This document shows positions 1 to 9,306 of a stretch of DNA of 23,059 nucleotides, piece after piece. The position numbers and the translations under genes are program-made. Every line of letters starts with the position of its first letter. Positions within the stretch are counted from its first letter, which is position 1. Origin of the DNA: a virus; the IMG/VR virus record IMGVR_UViG_3300025840_000259, positions 1 to 23,059 of that record; one strand, written 5' to 3'. Under the pieces are notes generated by a model that ran no database searches, was not told where the DNA came from, and was given only the letters and a program-made list of their open reading frames with translations.

Positions 1-959
1 AGTAATTTGTCTTTCAATAGCCTAAATTCAAATGCTTTTGACATATTATTTCCTATGTAACGTTGTACTATTAAAGCCAGTTCTTCGTGAGTATACCAAT
101 CCGGGTGTTTTTTGCCTTCAGCAATGTTTTCGTAGTATCCTCTTTTTTCTATTTGTGCGCCTACTTTTTTAGCAATAGCAGTCCAGGCTAGTACGTTCCG
201 GTTCATATGAATACCTAATTCTCTAACGCCCATATTAGGATGTTTTTGCTCAAGCCACTCAAATAAAGAGGCAATAATTTTAGCAACTACGCCTTTATAA
301 TTACCAGCATACGCATCACCGACATTTACATACCCCATTGGGGGCTCTTCATAACCAACATATTGTACGCCAAGAGAAAGATAGAAATCTTTTCCGTTTC
401 CTCCGTGATGTTCGTATTCATCAGCAGTGGTATACTGCATATACATATCTTCGTCATCAATGGCTTTTAGTGGAACATTTGGGTATACTGATTTCCAGGC
501 TTTAATAACAACAGGATGTATTTCATCATAGTATTCAACTTCTTCGTCGTCATCATCGTCAAAGTTTGGTTGCGACATATCTTCATTCTTGACACAATTA
601 GGCACACGTTTTCCAAACATGGTTTTCATGCCTTTCTTTTGATATCCTTTCCAACATTTTTCAACTATTGTTTCTACAATGCTTGGGTCTATTTCTTGTG
701 CTGTGAATTGTTGCATTAGTTCAACAATGTCATCATCGTGATCCAATATTTTATAATCAGCATCAACTATGAGTGCTACATTATCATCATAGCCGTGATT
801 CTCACCACTGAGTACATGCATGCCATTACTTAATTCTATGTGATCTTCTTGATTGACCCATTGATGAATAACTGACTCTACTTCTTCATGTGGAAGTTTA
901 CCTAACTTAGGTTCTGTACTAAGAGTAGTTATGTCTTCTATGATATCAGATATTAACAT
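1..959 (-). CDS. Acidic late protein with Cys cassette, 3' end off window
   Basis: The frame is open from an ATG at 959 to the window edge (319 codons, no stop), so the C-terminus is missing. The N-terminus MLISDIIED has an I-I-E tripeptide at residues 6-8, like a T4 capsid-targeting sequence with a gp21 protease site. Residues 103-124 form a basic cassette (WKGYQKKGMKTMFGKRVPNC and following) with one Cys, of a kind I recall in marine T4-like phage proteins of unknown function. An acidic tract (DDDDDEE, 134-140) follows. The last 130 residues, with MNRNVLAWTAIAKKVGA near 252-268, vaguely recall the end of a GNAT acetyltransferase fold, but no acetyl-CoA loop is convincing. It follows the ParB-like gene by one base, so it is the most distal visible gene of the 9967-1 late operon. 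Probably a virion-associated protein; function unknown. Confidence 0.8.
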   Translation of the reverse strand, partial: MLISDIIEDITTLSTEPKLGKLPHEEVESVIHQWVNQEDHIELSNGMHVLSGENHGYDDNVALIVDADYKILDHDDDIVELMQQFTAQEIDPSIVETIVEKCWKGYQKKGMKTMFGKRVPNCVKNEDMSQPNFDDDDDEEVEYYDEIHPVVIKAWKSVYPNVPLKAIDDEDMYMQYTTADEYEHHGGNGKDFYLSLGVQYVGYEEPPMGYVNVGDAYAGNYKGVVAKIIASLFEWLEQKHPNMGVRELGIHMNRNVLAWTAIAKKVGAQIEKRGYYENIAEGKKHPDWYTHEELALIVQRYIGNNMSKAFEFRLLKDKL

Positions 960-960
960 T

Positions 961-2094
961 TTACTGCATCATGTCCTTGTATTTGTCTTTGAAAATACTC
1001 CAAGACTCTTGCTCACTGTATTTCCAATTTGGATCTTTGCGTTTTTCTCTGAACCAATCTGTGAAATTTTCGATTGGACTTTTCAGTTTGTTGTAATTCC
1101 ACTCTGGTTCTAAATTCAATCTATCTGGAACCATAACATCTAGCATACCTGTGTCTTGCCTTCTATCAGGATTCTTAAACACATCTAATTTACGATCTAG
1201 AGATTTACTACGTCCTCTTGGAGCACCTGGTGTTCTTGTTTTGATATCCTCTGTGGTATGAGCAAATGTTTTCATTAATGATTCTAAAGTTGCATTTACC
1301 TTGATTGCTTTTACATACTTTTTTTCTAACTGTAGTGCAACATCTAATCTATGGTGTCCATTAATTAATTTGTTGTTTTTGTCTACAATCAAATGATCAT
1401 AGTTGTTGCCATTGAATTTTTCATATGCTTTTTTGTGCATTTTTTTAGATCTATCTTTTTGCATAGGTATGATATTTTCAGTTTTGATAATACCTTTTTT
1501 GTAAGATATACTATTTTCTTCTAGATCAGACTCTTTGATTTGAGGCATGTCTTTGCGTTCATATACACCTTTACCAAAATCAAAACCACTGCTTGATTTC
1601 TTTTTCTTCTTTTTCTTTTTCTTTGAATTTTTGCTAGGTCGTAAACCATAAGCAAAATATAATCCTACGCCACGTGGTTCTGCAGTAGGCGTGGAGTCAG
1701 AGGAATTAGAGTCGCTATCTCCGGCGCCTCCAGAATCTGCAGACCCACTGTCTCCACTTGAACCTGTTGAACCGCCGTCGCCACCAGTACCTCCACCAGT
1801 ACCTCCAGCGGCTCCGCCGCCACCGCCGCCTCCGGCTTCAGCATCTATACGTGATTGCGAACGTACTTGTTGCTTATTTTCTTGTTCCCAACGTTGAATC
1901 AGAGATCTTGCATCACGTGCCATAACGTGGAATCTTGCTTCAAGTTCACGTTGTATTTGTATTTTACCCATGCCTCTTTGAACAAGTTTTGATATTACAT
2001 CAGTGTACGCTGAGTAATCATACATTCCGTACTTGTCGTAAGTGAGGTCTGGAAACCTCATATCGCCTTCTCTAAAAAATTCGTTTAATTTCAT
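961..2094 (-). CDS. ParB/sulfiredoxin-like domain protein with Gly-rich linker
   Basis: A 377-residue protein in three parts. Residues 1-75 are charged and helical (MKLNEFF start, HTH-like region near 35-70). Residues 85-140 are a Gly/Ser/Asp low-complexity linker, followed by nine lysines at 158-166. Residues 200-270 carry a ParB/Srx-type nuclease-fold signature: IIPMQKDR near 208-215, then LIVDKNNKLINGHHRLDVAL at 235-254, where NGHHRLDVA matches the G-x-H-R-x-x-A core of ParB N-domains. Family members bind or hydrolyse nucleotides, or cut DNA; the activity here is unknown. The N-terminus holds L-N-E at 3-5, compatible with a head-targeting/protease site. The start overlaps the SOD stop as ATGA, implying coupled translation. 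The linker DNA is strikingly GC-rich for this genome. Confidence 0.85.
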   Translation of the reverse strand: MKLNEFFREGDMRFPDLTYDKYGMYDYSAYTDVISKLVQRGMGKIQIQRELEARFHVMARDARSLIQRWEQENKQQVRSQSRIDAEAGGGGGGGAAGGTGGGTGGDGGSTGSSGDSGSADSGGAGDSDSNSSDSTPTAEPRGVGLYFAYGLRPSKNSKKKKKKKKKSSSGFDFGKGVYERKDMPQIKESDLEENSISYKKGIIKTENIIPMQKDRSKKMHKKAYEKFNGNNYDHLIVDKNNKLINGHHRLDVALQLEKKYVKAIKVNATLESLMKTFAHTTEDIKTRTPGAPRGRSKSLDRKLDVFKNPDRRQDTGMLDVMVPDRLNLEPEWNYNKLKSPIENFTDWFREKRKDPNWKYSEQESWSIFKDKYKDMMQ

Positions 2095-2636
2095 TCTGAT
2101 AACCTTATTACCCCACAGCCAACTCTGTCGCCTGCATTTCCTGTTTTCAAACTTTCTTCATCACCACCTTGTCCTAAATCATCTACATCAGCATGTACAA
2201 CTATTGCTCTACCTACAACACTTCTGTCGCCGTGTAAATCAACACGTGGTAATACTAAATCTATTTTTGCTACACCGCTGTCATCTGCAACAATGTTACC
2301 TAAGTCTCCCACATGGCCTTCTTTGATGTTGCCATGATCAACTCCGTCTGGATTGTAATGTGGTCCAGCACTGTCGCACCCATTACTTAAATCTCCAAAC
2401 TCATGTATGTGAAATCCATGCTCACCAGGTTCAAGTCCACTGACTTCACCCACTAACAGTGTGGGCTGACCTGGGTTTTGCTTGAACAAAAAATGTCCTA
2501 CAACATCGCCTTCTGTGTGTTCTAGTTCACATTTTGCTTTGATTGTTTGTTCTGCTTCTTGTAAACTTTTAATGCCAGCACAATCACAACCTTTTGCTTT
2601 TGTTCTAGGGCAACTTTTTACTTGTGAAAATTTCAT
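2091..2636 (-). CDS. sodC: Cu/Zn superoxide dismutase
   Basis: A 181-residue protein with both Cu/Zn-SOD signatures: GFHIHEFGD (74-82) and GNAGDRVGCGVI (166-177). All metal ligands of the family appear present: H76, H78, H93 and H148 for copper; H93, H101, H108 and D111 for zinc. The disulfide pair (C87, C174) and the active-site Arg (R171) are also kept, so the enzyme should be active in dismutating superoxide to peroxide and oxygen. Unlike periplasmic bacterial SodC, no hydrophobic signal peptide is visible. The first 30 residues instead hold a Cys-rich basic stretch (CPRTKAKGCDCAG, 9-21) and L-Q-E at 25-27. The start is fused to the giant gene's stop as TAATG, with AAGGGAA as ribosome site. 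Its place among late, probably virion-internal proteins suggests it is packaged rather than purely intracellular (inference). Confidence 0.95.
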   Translation of the reverse strand: MKFSQVKSCPRTKAKGCDCAGIKSLQEAEQTIKAKCELEHTEGDVVGHFLFKQNPGQPTLLVGEVSGLEPGEHGFHIHEFGDLSNGCDSAGPHYNPDGVDHGNIKEGHVGDLGNIVADDSGVAKIDLVLPRVDLHGDRSVVGRAIVVHADVDDLGQGGDEESLKTGNAGDRVGCGVIRLSE

Positions 2637-5600
2637 TATAATGTTCCCTTATTAAGTGTTAATTGTGCCCACTGTTCTCTACCAGCGCCTGCCTGTGTAG
2701 GTATAATACTGATACTTGTGGAATTAGCATGTCCGCTTCTTCTAAATGCTATGAGATCTTCGGGTGTTCTAATCATTGCAGTCTTTCTATTTGGTATATG
2801 CATCAGTAACAGTGCATCAAAATGATCTCTGTCTTGATACCAACGTAAATTTTGTGCTAAGTACATATCTTCTATTGCTGTCAAGTCTTGACTGGTTGCT
2901 ATTGTGTCAATAACAGGACCAGCAAAATTTTCTAAATCCATTACTAACAACTCAGTTGCAATAGCCTTTCTTACTTTCTGATTGTTAACATCTGTAATAG
3001 GTAAATCAATGTTTAATGCTTTCACAAATGCAGGTAATCCTAAACTACCGCCTTTGCCGCCAATGCTTTGCATCACAGTTGGAATACTGTCAGCATACTT
3101 GTCCAATACTGCACGTTTGGCTTTTTGACTGCCGCCTCCATAACCAATACGTCCACCACTGCTTGACAACGCCGCTTTAAGTTCTACTTTGCCGATGCCT
3201 TCAACTTCCAAATCACCTTCACCTTCTGCTAAACGTATTTGATTGCTCAAACATGCAAGAGCATATTCACCTGGTCCTTTTTGTTTCTTACCAACACCAT
3301 AATCTGCTAATGCAATAAATGCATTTATAGCAGTATCGTCTCCAAATACATTCTGGAATGTGTTAATTGGTTGTGCTAATTCATTAAGATTCACAATAGT
3401 ACCAGTAGTTTCTAATCTCTTTAAGAACTTGTTCATGGTACCATAGTCGCTGTCTATGCCGCCAACTATTCTGGTCATGTCTTGTATGACTTTGGCTTTT
3501 TCTTTCTCAGGCATAAGTTCGTCAGCAACACCTGCTTGGAATGCTGTGCCCATAGTAGCATCAATGTGCTCACTGTTGAGCAACTTATATATTCTATCTA
3601 ATATTTGAGCATGTTTTTCATTGCTGGCATCTAACCCACTAATAGTTTTAATAATGTTTTGTTTTTCAGAACCTAAATCATCATACTCGTTGACTGTAAT
3701 ATATCTGTTTTCTTTGAGAGATTGCTTTAATCTCTTTTGATCGTCTTTGTGTAACATACTCATATATCCTTTTACTATATCTCGGAGATCTGCATTGTCG
3801 CCATTTTGTGCTCTGGCATTTTTGAAATCTCTGATCATTGAAGGAACTGGCAACACAAAATAAACTTCCATTTGTGCTTTCAGGTCACTTGCTAGTATAG
3901 GTTCTTTGAGTAACTTTGTCAACTTGTGTATTTTATCATTGTTAGGTACACTTTCATCAATGTCTAATTTTTGCAATGGTAGATCTGTGAAACCACCTCT
4001 GTTGTAAGCATCTACCAGTGCATTGGCTAGTGTAATGTGTGCCGCGCCTAGATCCTCTGCTTTGCCACCTTTCATGCCTACTATGTGTCCTACTTGCCCA
4101 CTTTCGCTTGGTATAACCACAAACTTATCAAACTCTTGTCCTGGTGCAATTTTTCTGCTGGTAGGAACTTCTACTGCTTTGTGGTATTTGTCCTTGCCTT
4201 TTTGTGCTCTGCGTCTATCCAGAGAATGACTCACATCTCCTTCGTTTTTCTTTTTACCTGCACAATGAGCTTTTTGACTAAAGCCTTTTGGATTTGAACA
4301 GTTAATACTGTCTTTGTACTTTTTGCTCCATGCTTCGTTGATTTTTTTGGCATCTACTTTGTCTAACAACTGTAATTTTTCAATAAGCGATAACTTGTCA
4401 AATTTATCAAAAACACTTTCCATATTATTTCTACCTAATGCTAATGCCTGTTGCAGATCTGCAGGTTCGCCGCCACTTTCTTGGTTATAGGCTAATGCTT
4501 TAAGTACAGCACGTTTATAGTTTTCACTGAAATCACCTGTTAAGAATTTGACTAATCCGTTCACATCTGCTTGTACCATATAAAGTTGAATACCATTTCG
4601 CATCATTCCATCAAATAATTCATAGTTGCCTCTGGCTTCAGCATAACTGGTATCTGTGAGTTCGACCCTGCTAATTTCGCCAAGATCAGGATTTGCATAT
4701 ACGGTGGCAACATCGTCGCCTACACTGCCATCTGCATTCTTTCTAAAGTAGTTGCCGCCACTGGATACATAATTTTGTTCAATGTACTGCTTGGCCGCTT
4801 TTACAGAATCTATAAACCTCTGCATACCATAACCATCAATATTGCCTTGAGAACCATCGTTGTATTTGTCTGTAACTTTCTTCAACAAGTTTACACCTTG
4901 ATTATCGACACCAAGATCCAATTTCAAATACTTTGTTAGTTTTGGCCAATTTGCATAATCCCAAATAGTGCTTGAACTTGATTCAGAATAATCCAAAACA
5001 TCTGCTTGTGCAGGAATTTGTCTATCTATACTGTTTGCAAATTTTTCTGCTTCTGCTTCGGCTTTTTTAGCAAGTTCAGGATTGTTTACTTTCCATGATG
5101 CGGCGGAACTTGGCTCAAATGGCTCGCTATATGGTCCGTTAAGTTCTGCTCTGGGTATTAGCGGTCCAAATTTTCCTACGCCTTCTCTGCCATCACCTAA
5201 ATTCTTTGTGAACTCAACCTTTTGTTTTTTGAGTTTGGTTCTTATACTCAGATTGTCATCATTGATGTCGATGTATTTTTCAGAAAGATCATTAAATTTT
5301 ATTTTGTATGTGCTTTCAAATTTTTTCAGCACTGCTTGTGCTTTTTCCCAACGCCAAGTATCTTTATACTGATCAGGGTTTGCTAACATCTTTGATGCTT
5401 GTAATGCAGTGTAGTAGTGTATGTTGGGCATTATCAACAGATCACCATAATCAGTGCGGTGTATGTTGCTGGTTTGCTGAAGAGCTCTTGCAACGTCTTT
5501 TGGTGCCAGGTGCGGTAAGCCTTGTGCAAAACCTTTTTCTGCAAATATATTTCCACCAAAATCAAAGCCATTAATAGTACCAACATATTTCGGGCCATGT

Positions 5601-8600
5601 TTTTTATCAAACTCTTTTTCTTTTTGATCTAACTTGCGTTTTTGATCAATGGCTTTTTGTTGGCTGTCGAATCCTAACTTCTGTGATATCTTGTCAAATT
5701 CTTCTAAGAACTCTTGAATAACATTTAGTCTGGTTTCAACATAACCTCTCACAGCAGGAATTTTGTCATAGTAGTCGCTACCATGTTTCTTCTTATTATA
5801 ATAATACCTTTCAAAAGAATTAGAAATATAACCTTGGATTTGATCTCTCAATCTATGTGCTATAGGATCACCAAACGGGTCTGCTCTAGTGATTGCATCT
5901 AATATATCATTGAGAGCAGTTGCTATTCCTCTACGCATACCCATAAAATCTGGGCCGTCATAGTGATCTTTGAACTCTGTGTTCTCTATGCCTTCACCTG
6001 GCATAATGTCTTCTAACTTATCATCTTCATCACATTTATTCATATCTAAGAGGTACTCAACTAAGTCGCTAATTTCTCTTATAGTATCAATATACAGTCC
6101 TGGATTTTCTTCTCTGATATCTTCTATGTGTTCCCAACGCATTCTCATCTTCTGCAATAATTTACTCATTGCATTTTCTCTATAACTATCATCGTTGGTT
6201 ACAGCAGTGCTATGACCCTTAGCAACTGGGTGATTCCATTCTGGATATGTTTTCAAATGATCAATAAATTTGTTAAGTGCTTTTTTATCTACTGCTGTGC
6301 CGGGCACAAAAATAGCACTTTGATTATAAGAACCTGCTAATGCATGTTTGTGAAATTCTTTGTACTCTCTGCCATAAGTTCTCAACTCATCTAAGAACGC
6401 CGCCAGCCTATCTTCTTTTGACTCTGTGTTAGTGCCACTCATTGCTTGAGCACCCAGTTTAATAAACTGTCTAGATTGCTGACTGTCTTTGATTTCTTTG
6501 CTGTTTACAGCATGCCACATGCCTTGTATAACACGTTCTACTTGTGCATTAGATATATACTCTGGTTCTTTAACAATATCTTTCTTGAACAGTCTATCAA
6601 CACCGTTTTTGACTCTTTGTAAACGTTGCTTAGGCTTGATTTCCATGTGCCTCTCAGCACTAATTTCTATGTCATCAATAACGCCACGTAATATTTTGTC
6701 AAACTTACTATAGTTTAATTCGAATTCTTTAAGTGTGCTTCTCATTGTACCAATCAGTTTGGCATTTACAGGAGCACGGTTGAGATTTTGACTTAAATCG
6801 TAACCTGCTTGAGCGACACTCAGCACAAATGCTTCTTGTGCTTTGTTCAAATAGTATGGTGCTCTTCTGCTGGGTGCAGTGGCTTCAGGCCTAATGTAAC
6901 CTCTGAGTGTTTCGCCTTGTTCTACTTCCTCTATCTCTACTTTGTCGCCTGTGTCTTTTTCGTAATCTGCAATACGTTGTTTCCACTTTTTATCAGCACT
7001 AGGATCTGATGCTTCTTTGTAATTTTTAAGATCTTCAAAAGCACTGGTAAGTCTGTGCATGTACTTAACATAATTGTTTTTTGAGAAAAAGTCTTTCAAC
7101 ATATTCAACGCAGGATGTTCAATTTTACCCTTTACTCTTTCCTCATCGTCTGCAGATATCTTGCCAACACTGTTAATCAATCTAAACAATGCTTTTACAT
7201 AGTCACCTTGATATGCATCGTCATCGTGTCCTGCATATAATGTTGTAGCATAACGCACAACTGCTTTTGTAATAGTGGAGAAATCTCTGTGATAGTCACT
7301 GCCGCCACCAATTCGGAATTCTATCAATTGATTTTTTGTGTTGCTGTCGCGTTGATCTTTGAAATTTATAGAACTAAATTTGTCAGGTGATATGCCTTGC
7401 ATTAAAATATGTTCTATGTTTTTAATTGTTTTTATGTTGTTAGGATCTGATTTTAACTTGTATGCTAATTTTTCTAATCCAACCATTTGACTTTTTGCAT
7501 AACTGTTGCCTTTTCTACCAAATGTACTGAGTAGATATTTGTCACCTAACAGCAAGGCTAACTTGACTTTGTTCACAGTAAGATTATCGCCGTATCCGTC
7601 TTGGTTTTTACCTGCAAAACTCATGGTAACGTGCAAGCCTGTTGAATTGTTTGTTTCTACATTTTCGTTTTCAAACCAAGTAAACAGTTTTTTCATTTCT
7701 GTTAACATTTCACGTGGTGAACTATAAACTGGAGAAATGATCTCTGCACCTGTGCCATAACTGTCAATGGAACTGTCTGATTCTACACGCCAATATGATT
7801 GACCACTGCCATAATAACTGTGGTAGTCACCCCATTTAACTTGGTCGAATTTGCTGTTTTCGTTAGCCCAAGTTTCCATGTAATCAGCAACTGTGCCTAG
7901 GCCGCCGCCACCATCTGGATTGCTTAGATAGTGTCCATATTCACTTAAACAACTGTTCCAACTGCCGTATTCATAATTTGCCCAACGATCTATGTCATAA
8001 TCATCTCTGACATCGTCATAGGCTCTGTCCATTGCTTCACCAGAATCTCTGATTTCTTCTTCTAGGTACTCAATGAAATCATCCATCAATTCTTCTTCGA
8101 CATACTGACGACCCCAATTCATAAAGTCCCAATCTTCATATTCTTCTTGATCTTCTTCTGGTAAGTCATCTAGTATGCGTTCTTTGTAGTCTTCAATGTC
8201 GTCTTCGCTGATTTCATTTTCTATGTACTCATTGAGATAGTATTCGTCTTCTTTGCGTTCGTTTACTATTTCATTAACAAAATCGCCTTCGCGTTCCATT
8301 GCTTGATCTGATACCCAATCTTCGTATGCTTGTTCAATTTCTCTAGAAGCACTGCGACCTTCTTGATCATCCAGCATTTCTTCGATATCATACCAACTGT
8401 AGTCATCTAACCAGTTCTCATCATCGCCGCCACTTATGCCTTCCCATGATGTTTCTGCCTCAAAGCCACAGTTGATAGGCATGTCTAATGCTTCTTTGGC
8501 AATTGATTTTTTATTGAAGTTGATTTCAAACAGTTGCTCTGAACCTTGTTCTATGAGTTTGTTTTTGCGAATAAGTTTTTTGATCTTTTTGTGTAAGCGG

Positions 8601-9031
8601 TTCTTTTTGTCTTTTTTGTTAAGCAGTTTGTTTATTTTACTACTGCTTTCTTCTGCGTATTCTGGATTTGCAACATTTAATTCATCGTCTGCATCTACTA
8701 CAGAATATTTTTTATTCTTTGGGTTTTGCACAACAACTGCATCAGGCTTTGGCCCATCGCCTATTGGTGTTTTAACAATGCCTAACTCGTCGCCTCTGTC
8801 ATTATAATATACTTCGCCTTGTCCTATTTCGCCAGCCTTAGCAGGAACAAATTCTTGTTTAGGTGTAGTTGGTTTAACTCCTGTTGTTACTGGACTTGAT
8901 TTAGGAGGGTTAACTGTTGGACTTTTTGCACTTCTATTTACAGTGCCGCCTTTATTATATGTAGGTGCACCTGGTGTAGAACCATATTCTTTTAATATAT
9001 GCTCAATAGTTTTTATGCTTCTAAACTTCAT
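2636..9031 (-). CDS. Giant 2131-aa virion-type protein: amidoligase-like plus nuclease-like
   Basis: The largest gene in the window. The N-terminus MKFRSIKTIEHILKE ends in L-K-E (13-15), a candidate head-targeting/cleavage site, followed by a Pro/Thr-rich linker (17-60) and a basic stretch (132-160). Residues 186-600 look like an amidoligase (ATP-dependent carboxylate-amine ligase fold): CGFEAE (188-193), GTGAEIISPV (427-435), NNSTGLHVTMSF (461-472) and IEFRIGGG (570-577). The domain is interrupted by a very acidic insertion (200-350). Residues 1574-1596 are a Cys cassette (INCSNPKGFSQKAHCAGKKK). Near the C-terminus E1922, D1940 and E1950-x-K1952 fit a PD-(D/E)XK nuclease core (GDLEVEGIGKVELK). 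The middle 1000 residues are helical and unrecognised. It overlaps its neighbours at both ends (ATGA and TAATG). Probably an internal head protein; both enzymatic assignments are motif-level. Confidence 0.85.
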   Translation of the reverse strand: MKFRSIKTIEHILKEYGSTPGAPTYNKGGTVNRSAKSPTVNPPKSSPVTTGVKPTTPKQEFVPAKAGEIGQGEVYYNDRGDELGIVKTPIGDGPKPDAVVVQNPKNKKYSVVDADDELNVANPEYAEESSSKINKLLNKKDKKNRLHKKIKKLIRKNKLIEQGSEQLFEINFNKKSIAKEALDMPINCGFEAETSWEGISGGDDENWLDDYSWYDIEEMLDDQEGRSASREIEQAYEDWVSDQAMEREGDFVNEIVNERKEDEYYLNEYIENEISEDDIEDYKERILDDLPEEDQEEYEDWDFMNWGRQYVEEELMDDFIEYLEEEIRDSGEAMDRAYDDVRDDYDIDRWANYEYGSWNSCLSEYGHYLSNPDGGGGLGTVADYMETWANENSKFDQVKWGDYHSYYGSGQSYWRVESDSSIDSYGTGAEIISPVYSSPREMLTEMKKLFTWFENENVETNNSTGLHVTMSFAGKNQDGYGDNLTVNKVKLALLLGDKYLLSTFGRKGNSYAKSQMVGLEKLAYKLKSDPNNIKTIKNIEHILMQGISPDKFSSINFKDQRDSNTKNQLIEFRIGGGSDYHRDFSTITKAVVRYATTLYAGHDDDAYQGDYVKALFRLINSVGKISADDEERVKGKIEHPALNMLKDFFSKNNYVKYMHRLTSAFEDLKNYKEASDPSADKKWKQRIADYEKDTGDKVEIEEVEQGETLRGYIRPEATAPSRRAPYYLNKAQEAFVLSVAQAGYDLSQNLNRAPVNAKLIGTMRSTLKEFELNYSKFDKILRGVIDDIEISAERHMEIKPKQRLQRVKNGVDRLFKKDIVKEPEYISNAQVERVIQGMWHAVNSKEIKDSQQSRQFIKLGAQAMSGTNTESKEDRLAAFLDELRTYGREYKEFHKHALAGSYNQSAIFVPGTAVDKKALNKFIDHLKTYPEWNHPVAKGHSTAVTNDDSYRENAMSKLLQKMRMRWEHIEDIREENPGLYIDTIREISDLVEYLLDMNKCDEDDKLEDIMPGEGIENTEFKDHYDGPDFMGMRRGIATALNDILDAITRADPFGDPIAHRLRDQIQGYISNSFERYYYNKKKHGSDYYDKIPAVRGYVETRLNVIQEFLEEFDKISQKLGFDSQQKAIDQKRKLDQKEKEFDKKHGPKYVGTINGFDFGGNIFAEKGFAQGLPHLAPKDVARALQQTSNIHRTDYGDLLIMPNIHYYTALQASKMLANPDQYKDTWRWEKAQAVLKKFESTYKIKFNDLSEKYIDINDDNLSIRTKLKKQKVEFTKNLGDGREGVGKFGPLIPRAELNGPYSEPFEPSSAASWKVNNPELAKKAEAEAEKFANSIDRQIPAQADVLDYSESSSSTIWDYANWPKLTKYLKLDLGVDNQGVNLLKKVTDKYNDGSQGNIDGYGMQRFIDSVKAAKQYIEQNYVSSGGNYFRKNADGSVGDDVATVYANPDLGEISRVELTDTSYAEARGNYELFDGMMRNGIQLYMVQADVNGLVKFLTGDFSENYKRAVLKALAYNQESGGEPADLQQALALGRNNMESVFDKFDKLSLIEKLQLLDKVDAKKINEAWSKKYKDSINCSNPKGFSQKAHCAGKKKNEGDVSHSLDRRRAQKGKDKYHKAVEVPTSRKIAPGQEFDKFVVIPSESGQVGHIVGMKGGKAEDLGAAHITLANALVDAYNRGGFTDLPLQKLDIDESVPNNDKIHKLTKLLKEPILASDLKAQMEVYFVLPVPSMIRDFKNARAQNGDNADLRDIVKGYMSMLHKDDQKRLKQSLKENRYITVNEYDDLGSEKQNIIKTISGLDASNEKHAQILDRIYKLLNSEHIDATMGTAFQAGVADELMPEKEKAKVIQDMTRIVGGIDSDYGTMNKFLKRLETTGTIVNLNELAQPINTFQNVFGDDTAINAFIALADYGVGKKQKGPGEYALACLSNQIRLAEGEGDLEVEGIGKVELKAALSSSGGRIGYGGGSQKAKRAVLDKYADSIPTVMQSIGGKGGSLGLPAFVKALNIDLPITDVNNQKVRKAIATELLVMDLENFAGPVIDTIATSQDLTAIEDMYLAQNLRWYQDRDHFDALLLMHIPNRKTAMIRTPEDLIAFRRSGHANSTSISIIPTQAGAGREQWAQLTLNKGTL

Positions 9032-9306
9032 CGGTTTAACATTCTCAATCTGCGACTTGCTGAATTAAACTTTTTAGTCCTCTGCGACTTCCTTGCCATT
9101 CTATTGCCAAATTTTGCTTTATTACGTTTTAATGTGATACGTTTTTTCATGTTAATAGGCGCACTACACTGACTTGCAGTTGCTACAACACGACCTTTAC
9201 GTCTACCACTGGTACAACGCACTGCTCTAACAATTTTATTTCCTCTCTTGCGCCATACCATTCTGGCTTCAAGTAAATTTTCTTCTGTTAGTTGTTCGTA
9301 CTTCAT
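9028..9306 (-). CDS. Short basic protein with two-Cys cassette
   Basis: A 92-residue, strongly basic protein. The ATG at 9306 is chosen because it overlaps the previous gene's stop (ATGA) and gives MKYEQLTEEN, with L-T-E at 6-8 as a candidate capsid-targeting/gp21-type cleavage site. A longer in-frame start would overlap the upstream gene by some 80 bases. Residues 29-58 hold VRCTSGRRKGRVVATASQCS and following, with Cys 31 and 47; then comes an Arg/Lys-rich tail ending NSASRRLRMLNR. This cassette resembles one I recall as a separate ORF or a domain in many marine T4-like phage proteins; its function is unknown. Basic character and location suggest a DNA-binding internal head protein (inference). 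Confidence 0.8.
   Translation of the reverse strand: MKYEQLTEENLLEARMVWRKRGNKIVRAVRCTSGRRKGRVVATASQCSAPINMKKRITLKRNKAKFGNRMARKSQRTKKFNSASRRLRMLNR

Noticed and set aside
1691-1897. Plus-strand Pro/Ser-rich open frame
   Set aside because: Antisense shadow of the Gly-rich linker of the ParB-like gene; no ribosome site.
7390-7450. IKTIKNIEHIL repeats the N-terminal IKTIEHIL of the giant protein
   Set aside because: Too short and in a different context; probably coincidence rather than domain duplication.
8436-8807. 123-codon plus-strand frame opposite the giant gene
   Set aside because: Antisense to a long frame with clear domains; Ser/Leu/Phe-rich composition typical of a complement frame.
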